A program made the translations under genes and the position numbers. Of a stretch of DNA of 64,000 bases, positions 57,646-64,000 are shown in pieces; positions within the stretch are counted from its first letter, which is position 1, and each line of letters starts with the position of its first letter. This stretch comes from Salticus scenicus. Taxonomy: Eukaryota; Arthropoda; Arachnida; Araneae; Salticidae. The notes under the pieces are model-generated. The model saw only the letters and a program-made list of their open reading frames with translations. It was not told the DNA's origin and did not search any database. The DNA is taken from positions 193,307,479 to 193,371,478 of the forward strand of contig OZ005656.1 of NCBI GenBank assembly GCA_963930645.1, written 5' to 3'.

Positions 57646-58354
57646 GGTGATCAGTTTAAAAGGGTACCCTTGGGTTTTTCTTATAACCCTTAAATCTGAC
57701 GGATGTGGCAACTATTCTAACATTTATGTATGATAGTTTGAAACTTGTTTAAATTTTGAGACATTTTCGAACACTGTTGGACTGTTACAACTTTATTTGT
57801 GAGGTAAAACAGAAGTGAAGACGCACAATGTTTTTAATCCTGTAATAATTTTATTTTTGAAAACGTAATTTAATTATTATTTTTTTTTTTTTTACATTAT
57901 CATTCCTCACATTAAAATGTTGAAAATGTTCGCCACCATATTGAATGCAAACATGAACACGTCGAACCAGGTTTTTGACACACTTTGCAGCAATGTTGGT
58001 GTTGTTGACGAGATTTCTTCAGTTATGATCTGTTTTAGTTCCTCGATGTTTGCAGGACGTCTCTGTAAAATCCTATGAAATGATAAAGTAAAAACGATAA
58101 TGATAATGTAAATGCAATGTAGGAATGATAATGTAAAGGATTTTAATTAAATTTTGTTTTTCATAAATAAGATTATTACAAGATTAAAAAAAAATTGTGC
58201 GTCCCCATTTCTGTTTTACCTCTCAAATAAAGTTGTAACAGTCCAACAGTATTCGAAATTGTCTCCCACATTTAAAAAAGGTTCAAACAATTATAGTTCA
58301 GTGTTAGAATAGTGGACTCATCCGTCATATTTAAGGGTAATAAGAAACACCAAC
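57646..58354. mobile_element. mariner-like element with long inverted arms, internally deleted
   Basis: The left arm (57646 to about 57840) has CAGGGTGATCAG at its tip, then TTCTTATAACCCTTAAATCT, TGACGGATG, GGACTGTTACAACTTTATTT and GAGGTAAAACAGAAGTG. The right arm (about 58194-58354) is the inverse of the inner part. Its outer tip is lost where a MITE-D begins at 58356. Between the arms a transposase C-terminus survives on the minus strand. Confidence 0.75.
57915..58075 (-). pseudogene. mariner-type transposase C-terminal fragment
   Basis: The minus-strand frame reads RRPANIEELKQIITEEISS, then LLQSVSKTWFDVF, and ends near NIFNIL. This matches the C-terminal tail common in mariner/IS630-type proteins (RP-NIEDLK-RI-EEI, then a helix with L-NV and R, then GGHFEHLL). 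The catalytic DDD domain is absent. It lies between the inverted arms, so it is the internal remainder of that element. Confidence 0.7.
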
Positions 58355-58355
58355 G

Positions 58356-58440
58356 CATAGCTGCCAATATTTTAATTTATTCCTGAGTAATTTTAGCCCC
58401 GCCTCTAATTCGTACCACTTATTTTTTAAAAGTATTTTAT
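58356..58440 (+). mobile_element. MITE-D, left part only
   Basis: CATAGCTGCCAATATTTTAA, CTGAGTAATTTTAGCCCCGC and CGTACCACTTATTTTTTAAA are present; the right half is missing. It interrupts the mariner-like right arm. Confidence 0.75.
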
Positions 58441-59079
58441 TTCTTGAAATTACTTTGGTTGATCTTTAGCGTAGGAGCCCCTTGGCTTTTTTTATATTTT
58501 TGTTGTCATTTTAGCGATGAATTAAAATTGATATCGCAATTGCGTAAGTAAATATCGTGGCGAGAAACGACCGAGCTACGTCAATGGCAATTTTCAAATT
58601 TCGAATATTTGTTGGTTATATCCAGAAGATATAGCAAACAAATATTCAGAAACCATCATGAATATATATTCAGAATTAAGAATTCATGATCAATATATAT
58701 CCAAAAGATATCGCCAAGAATTATTCAGAAGCTAACATCTAAGTAGTGTAAGTTAATATATCTATCGCATCCTTAAATTACCATCTCAAACTCAATTATC
58801 TTGTTTTTTTTTTTTTTTCCATTTAAAACGCGTGCTTTTTATTTTTTAATTTCAAAATTATTTAAAATTAATAAACCACGGTACAACTTTAATTATTATT
58901 ATATTATTTTTTTTGTTTTTAATATTAATTTCATTTACAGTTTCCGATTACTTTAATTTATGTATTCGACTGTTTTGGTTAAGAAAAGTATTTCACAATA
59001 CTACACTACCTGTTTAAGGTGAAACACTAGAAATGGTGACAATCTAAAATCACAGACTGAAAGAAATAGCCTTATCGTG

Positions 59080-59114
<35 letters not shown>

Positions 59115-59692
59115 GATTCTGATATTATTTAAATATATATTTAAATATTTTTTATTTGATATTATATAAATATATAATTCTGATATATTTATCTATGAAA
59201 TTTTTTATTTTCTGTTGTTAGAACGATAGCTCACAAATTATGAAATGTCAGTGCAGGACTGACCTTGGATTTAGTTAAATATTATTTTTCTTCAACAAAT
59301 ATAAATTTCAACAGAATTTAGAGAATTTTTGACTTAGAATTTTTAATAAATACTTTCAGCTAATTTTTAATTTTTATGAAAATAGCTAAAAAATTCGCTC
59401 TTTTCTAAAAAAAAAGCCTTTTTTGTTGTAATACAGAATGAAACTAACTTGTCATCTAACCTGAGTTGAAATCTGCTTGGAAATTTTAAAATATCAATAC
59501 AAACTGTGTCATTAAAATATTAACATTTAAGTAGTTTTTAATAATCGCTAAAAATCTATAATTTTTTTTAAATCTCTTTTGGAGACTTTTAGGATTAGGA
59601 ACTTATAATCAATATTCATTTTGAACTTTTAACAATAATTTTCGTATTAAACAAAAAAGAAAGAAAGAAAAAAAAAGTAAATAAAACATAGT
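58441..59692. other. No gene seen
   Basis: Two similar words, TATATCCAGAAGATATAGC and TATATCCAAAAGATATCGC, lie at about 58619 and 58697. An A run spans 59081-59111. No gene was identified. Confidence 0.45.
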
Positions 59693-60163
59693 TGTTGTAG
59701 CAGATGTGGAAATACTTTCAACTGAAATAAAGCAGAGAGTTCACACTTGATTTCTTTTTTTTTTCTTTCTTTAATTTAACAATAACTAACAATAACACTT
59801 GGCATAATTCATGACACTTAAGATGAATTACAAATATTTTCTTTTAAATGTATATCTTGAAGCATAAAATAATTAACAAGAAATTTCATCTATTCTAAAA
59901 CAAAACGCCAACTGCATTGGGCGAATAAACTCTTAAAATACATTCATAAAATATAATGTTTTCATAAAAGCCGCCAATAAAAGGGCGAAATATAAACCTT
60001 TCCTTCATTTCCGAAAGGCAGCTACATTCCAGACATCCACATATTCAACTGAAAACAACCAAGTGTTGCACTTCTTCAAACTTAAATAGAAAACTAAAAT
60101 ATTGATAGGAACTAAACCTATTACTTAATGAAACATAGAAATTACACCAAACTGCACTGAACA
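59693..60163 (-). repeat. Putative BEL 3' LTR
   Basis: On the minus strand a purine-rich GGGTGGGAG lies just after the pol stop and is followed by TATGTTCAGTGCAG. This is the usual start of a BEL LTR (TGTT). A TGTTG word at 59693 on the plus strand would give an AACA-type end and a length of about 471 bp. No second LTR copy was found beyond gag, so the limits are inferred. Confidence 0.4.
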
Positions 60164-60183
60164 TACTCCCACCCATCAAGAAA

Positions 60184-60400
60184 TTATTCTTGATGCAGCG
60201 GAAGTCTACATAGCTTTACAATTGGTCTTTTAAACAGACCCTTAGCTGTTTTTACTGTCACTACGCGAACTAAACCGTCCTTTCCCGGATGGGTTGCAAT
60301 AATTTTACCCAAAGGCCAAATCGATGGAGGGACATTATCTTCCTTTAAAATTACAACATCATTTATTTTATAATTGGTACTAAATTTCCTCCATTTTTTT
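60184..60400 (-). pseudogene. BEL pol C-terminal (DUF5641-type) tail
   Basis: The frame reads WRKFSTNYKINDVVILKEDN, then PPSIWPLGKIIATHPGKDG, VRVVTVKT, FKRPIVKLCRLP and a stop. This is the conserved end of BEL/Pao Pol (NDVVLI-ED..P...W-LG-I....GKDG-VRV..V.T..G...RP..KL..LP). It is separated from the integrase frame by a frameshift in an A run just upstream (about 60390-60400). Confidence 0.85.
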
Positions 60401-61387
60401 TTTGTTCTGAAGCGAGCTTAAATAGTCCACACTCCATCTTTTCCAGAAACCTATTTTCATTCCTTGAACTATGTCCCAGCGGGACTGTAAGGACAATTTT
60501 TCTTCGTTTACAGCATCAGCAGGAGCTGTAATAATATCACCAATCAAAAAATGAGAGGGGGTCAAAATATTCACATCATCTGGATTTTCTCCACTATCAA
60601 TTGATACTAGTGGGCGAGAATTTAAAAGGGCCTGAATTTGAGTCAAAAAAGTATAAAACTCTTCAAAAGTTAAATTAGTACTTCCTATTACACGTTTAAT
60701 GTGAAATTTTACTGACCGAACTGCAGCTTCCCACGGTCCACCAAAATGTGGGCTCACTGGAGGAATCATATGCCACTCGATGTTTTGTTGCTATAAATAA
60801 CAAATATTCTCATCTTTATTTAAGGTATAAACAAATTTAAACAAATCCGATAACTGTCTTTTTGCACCAACAAATGTCGTGCCATTATCTGAATAGATAT
60901 GCCGAGGGGCTCCTCTTCGAGAACAGAATCTCCTCATTGAGGCAATAAAAGCCTCGGAAGTCAGATCACGCACTAATTCTAAATGCAGAGCCTTCGTAAC
61001 GAAACAGACAAAAATAACTATATAGCCCTTGGTATTTTTAGCACCTCTACCACGATGTCTCAAAATACCGACTGGCCCTGCATAATCAATCCCACATGAC
61101 GAAAATGGTCGATTGGGAGTAACTCTATCAAGAGGAAGATCTCCCATTAGTTGTCTTGAGGAACTTGCTCTATACCTGCAACAAATAACACATTTATGTA
61201 TATAATTTTTGATTATCTTTTTAGAGCCTATAATCCAATAGTTTTGTCTAATAATACATAACAATAAATTTAAACCTGCATGAAGATGCAGAACATGAAA
61301 ATAATTTACAATTAATACACTAATTTTATGTTGACTTGGCAATATGACTGGATGTTTTGCATTATATTGAAGAGGCGAATTCTGCAA
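60380..61387 (-). pseudogene. BEL integrase, split by a stop
   Basis: The zinc-binding H2C2 region is seen as KHPVILP, HVLHLHAGLN, then YIHKCVICCRYRA. The core has GIDYAGPV with the first catalytic Asp, then KALHLELV, and IYSDNGTTFVGA with the second Asp. The frame then meets an in-frame TAG near 60791 and continues in the same frame with PPVSPHFGGPWEAAVRSVK, which carries the third acidic residue (Glu). LLNSRPL and FLIGD follow, as in BEL integrases. Its role was to insert the retrotransposon cDNA into chromosomes. The order and motifs are textbook; the stop and downstream frameshift make it non-functional. Confidence 0.92.
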
Positions 61388-61391
61388 TCTC

Positions 61392-62035
61392 TTATAGAGA
61401 ACTTATTTTTGGAATAGATTTTCCTAATTTTATGCAATTAATTTCATTTTTAAAATACAATTGCTGAATATAAGATATAAGCAGATTACTTGCAAATTTT
61501 CTTTCACTTGTCGATAGAGGGCAAGGCTTACCTTTGTTCATTTTCACAGTACCAACTCGTTCTTTACAAATTTTCAGAAACCTTAAACAAAAAGCTAAAA
61601 TATCAACAATTTTAGTAAATGAAGAATATCTCTCAAAAAGCAAATCAATTACACAATTTTTTACAGAAACAGAAAAACATTGTTTAGTGTTCTTTTTCTC
61701 CTTATTAATAATGGCTATATTAGTCTTAACTGGTGTCTGTTTCGGCCAGTACTCACTCACTATGTAAAGAAAGCCACTGAGGTCCCTCCCACCAAAGGGA
61801 GCAATTAGCAAGAGCTTTAGGTGACAATCCCTAGAGGCGATATCTGCTGGATTCTCTTTAGATGGTACATATTTTCAACATTCGGATGGAACACAATCCA
61901 AGATTTCTGAAGTTCGATTCGCTACATAAGGTTTCCAGTGTCTCGGATGAGACGATAACCAAGGCAAAGCAACTTGAGAATCAGTCCAAGCATAAAACTT
62001 TATAGAAATCCCTTTTAAAATTTTTATCTTGAGAG
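61392..62035 (-). pseudogene. BEL RNase H-type segment and linker
   Basis: One frame carries FYAWTDSQVALPWLSSHP, then NRTSEIL. A TGA near 61876 sits where a Trp is usual, followed by KYVPSKENPADIASRDC. This is the RNase H-like part that follows the reverse transcriptase in BEL Pol (TDSQ carries an active Asp). After it, ERYSSFTKIVDILAFCLRFLK and a LSTSERKFA helix form the usual linker to the integrase. A frameshift after LELNGALLLS and the TGA break it; a further stop (near 61392) separates it from the integrase frame. Confidence 0.85.
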
Positions 62036-62600
62036 CAATAGGGCTCCATTCAATTCAAGCCTCGGAATGGATACAGGTTTAAGTGGGGTTACTTTACTTT
62101 TTGATACCAAGATGATACCTGCAGTATTATATAATAAAATTTTAGCAGTCGGCAAGAGGGAAATACATTTAGATCTATTAAATGAAGCACTAGAACTGAT
62201 TTGTAAACTTTCCGATGTTGCTTCATGCATTAAATTTTTATCAATCTGTTGACTCGTATTTTCACAATTAACAATACAAGAATGATTTCCATGAAAATCT
62301 TCATGTAAAAGCGTATTATGTTTAGCTTGACATTGCAAGCATTTTAAATTACTATTTGGACAGTCTTTAATTTTATGAATATTCAAACACAAAAAATAAT
62401 AGTTGTTACGTTTAACGAAATTTTTTCGTGCAACAATATCCTTAACCTTAAATTTCATGCATTTATATAATGGATGAGTTCCCTTACACTTTACACAGCT
62501 TGTTAATTGCTTTCCATTAGAATTAATTCCAGAGCCAACAAAATTTACATTTCTTGAGCCTTTTCCATCAAATTCACCATTAGTAATATAAGTTCTAAAG
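62024..62600 (-). pseudogene. BEL gag zinc knuckles fused to pol by deletion
   Basis: The frame opens near EFDGKGSRNVNF, then SCVKCKGTHPLYKC (zinc knuckle), NYYFLCLNIHKIKDC with a partly lost first Cys, and LKCLQCQAKHNTLLH (Cys/His knuckle). It goes on to ISLLPTAKILLY, the start of the aspartic protease region. It then jumps within a few residues to VSKSKVTPLKPVSIPRLELN, which lies downstream of the reverse transcriptase in intact BEL elements. The join is near 62110-62125. It is in frame, which is why an apparently continuous 144-residue ORF exists. The missing part is normally a few kilobases. Confidence 0.85.
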
Positions 62601-62619
62601 CTGAACTCAAAAAAAAAAA

Positions 62620-63324
62620 TCCTTTAGGGTAGGAAAATCAATTTCTGAACTTTTAACTGACCACAATTTCTTACTTTCAGAATCGAGTTTCTGAACCAAT
62701 AAATATAGTAACCTGTGGCCTCTTCACTAACAGCTTTTAAACCCCTTATAACTTCATCACTAGTATTCAATAAATTTCTTAAATTCACTCTATTAGGTTG
62801 AACAATAGACTTTTGATACAAAAATAATTTAATCAAAGACTGCACAATTTGTTTCTTTTTATCATATCTATAAATTAATTTTCCCCAAGCTTCGTTATAT
62901 GATTCATTAGAGAGGGGTACATGTTTAATTAATGATGCTGGTTCATCCGCAAGCAAACCACGTAAATATTGCAATTTCTGAATGTTACTTAAATATACCT
63001 GCGAATGTATTATTGATACAAACATATCTTTAAAATTTGTCCATTCCGTGAATTTCCCAGAAAAAACGGGAATGTTAATCTTCGGTAACCGTATATTATG
63101 CTGATTATGAATTGATGTAGAAACATTACTAGAATTTTGCATTACAACAGGCACAGAATTTGAAACATTCAATGTATCAAGTTTATCTTGAAAATCAGCT
63201 TTTAACTTAAAATATCGTTCCTCGAATTCTGTTAACTCCGAATCCTCATCTGTTAAAGACGAATCTAAGCTTAAAAAATCCTTGAACAATTCATCTAACC
63301 TTTGCAATCTAATCTTAATTTCTG

Positions 63325-63356
<32 letters not shown>

Positions 63357-63459
63357 AACTTTCAAAAGCATTTTCCAACCTCGTCAGAGAACTTTTAATC
63401 CTACCCCTCTCAATTTTAATCTGTGAAATTTAATCTTTTTTTATCGTTTTCATCCATGT
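62620..63459 (-). pseudogene. BEL gag N-terminal and core
   Basis: After an early ATG near 63457 (MDENDKKRLNFTD then stop), a shifted frame reads RGRIKSSLTRLENAFESL. A T run at 63327-63350 follows, then the long frame (63307-62624) with RLPKINIPVFSGKFTEWTNF, HSQVYLSNIQKLQYLRGLL, PASLIKHVPLSNESYNEAWG and LRNLLNTSDEVIRGLKA. That is the DUF1759-type gag core of BEL/Pao elements. The frame ends at a homopolymer frameshift near 62610. It formed the capsid-like particle in the intact element. Confidence 0.88.
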
Positions 63460-63651
63460 TTAAATTATAAAATTTAGCAATGTATTAAACTATAAAACAG
63501 TTGAAACTAAACTTCAAATAAATCAACTTACTAAGAAGTGCATGCCTTTTAAAATATATAACAATACTCTTCGTAAGATTATTATACATATAAAATATCA
63601 TTGAAATCTGTAAGTATATAACAAATTTTTAAACGTAAAATGTATCACAAC
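63460..63651. other. No LTR recognised upstream of gag
   Basis: AT-rich sequence where a BEL leader and primer-binding site would lie. I see no match to 59693-60163 and no clear tRNA-complementary site. Confidence 0.4.
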
Positions 63652-63938
63652 CAGAGCCTGATTAAGAGGGAAGCACACATTATTTATACTTACACCGTTA
63701 TTTTTTAACAAATACTTTCCTCCTATAATAAACAGAAAATTCTCATTAAAAATTATTTTAAAAGAATTCTGGTGTCTAATAACGGAGAGTAAATTGGATT
63801 GTTTTACACCGTTCATTTTTTGTAAGGAATATTTCCTCGTCAAAGCGTGGAATTTCTATGACATGAAGTAAAAAATAATTGTAAAAATATTCCGGTGAGA
63901 GCGGAGATAGTGTGTGCTTCCCCCTTAATCAGGCTCTG
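63652..63938 (+). mobile_element. MITE-M, 287 bp, exact 8-bp TSD
   Basis: The ends are CAGAGCCTGATTAAGAGGGA and CCTTAATCAGGCTCTG. ATCACAAC flanks both sides exactly (63644-63651 and 63939-63946). It has the same orientation and length as 6797-7083. The 81-codon minus-strand frame across it is not a gene. Confidence 0.93.
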
Positions 63939-64000
63939 ATCACAACTCTCCTTAAATTTCAATGGTTTCTTAAACTTTCAAGTTCAAACGCTTTTAGAAA

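Larger units (their letters stand above)
59693..63459 (-). mobile_element. BEL/Pao LTR retrotransposon, decayed, internally deleted
   Basis: Minus-strand order is gag (N-terminal domain, DUF1759-type core, zinc knuckles), a few protease residues, RNase H-type segment, integrase and DUF5641-type tail, then a putative LTR. Most of the protease and all of the reverse transcriptase are missing. Several homopolymer frameshifts and in-frame stops are present. No 5' LTR is recognised before the MITE-M at 63652. The element cannot be autonomous. Confidence 0.88.

Noticed and set aside
5034..58440. MITE B and D as Tc1/mariner elements with TA target sites
   Set aside because: TA falls inside the conserved CATA/TATG tips, but several copies show exact 6-bp duplications outside CA...TG, which explains the borders better.
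1..64000. CRISPR array, bacterial operon or prophage
   Set aside because: No regularly spaced repeats with unique spacers, and no prokaryotic gene layout; the content is eukaryotic transposon debris.
63460..64000. 5' LTR of the BEL element
   Set aside because: No stretch matches the putative 3' LTR at 59693-60163; most of this interval is the MITE-M insertion.

Overview
The window looks like gene-poor, strongly AT-rich animal nuclear DNA, most likely from an arthropod. A chelicerate such as a spider is possible, but that is only a guess. The evidence is a BEL/Pao retrotransposon, Tc1, mariner and Jockey-type remnants, tRNA-headed SINE-like repeats, and dozens of short inverted-repeat elements of hAT-like, piggyBac-like and Tc1/mariner-like type. 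Homopolymer runs of 20 or more A or T are very frequent. I found no intact host gene, no rRNA, no bona fide tRNA, no CRISPR array and no operon structure. Nearly all longer reading frames are explained by repeats.

Layout. 0-12 kb: a tandem repeat, two large fold-back repeats, G and D MITEs, a 287-bp hAT-like MITE with an exact 8-bp target duplication, diverged J repeats and the first 139-bp 'A' MITE. 12-16 kb: a 3.2-kb element (L) with long terminal inverted repeats, flanked by TA, holding other insertions but no transposase. 16-26 kb: many B, C and D MITEs, including a three-level nest at 16.35-16.89 kb and a GC-rich hAT-like MITE with an exact 8-bp duplication at 17.4 kb. 26.5-28.7 kb: a degraded retroposon-like element. 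28.9-30.3 kb: a Jockey-type tail and a TTAA-flanked piggyBac-like element. 31-46 kb: more MITEs, two SINE heads, a dead Tc1 transposase at 40.85-41.73 kb and a near-perfect 100-bp-arm hairpin at 42.5 kb. 45-56 kb: several diverged copies of a locally duplicated sequence (P), one of which hosts a Russian-doll nest of at least six elements at 47.5-48.9 kb. 57.6-58.4 kb: an internally deleted mariner with long arms. 59.7-63.5 kb: a decayed BEL/Pao retrotransposon on the minus strand with a gag-to-RNase H internal deletion.

No genes cooperate here; the biology is transposon invasion history. The most notable signal is a set of related non-autonomous families (B, C, D, E). They share a CCCGCC...GGCGGG internal dyad and CA...TG ends. 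Family A is separate: five copies of exactly 139 bp. A, C and D, and several B copies, show 6-bp target duplications, whereas E, F and M show 8-bp duplications typical of hAT. Nested copies and paralogous empty sites let the order of insertion be read directly. All superfamily assignments rest on termini and duplication length, because no matching transposase was seen in the window.
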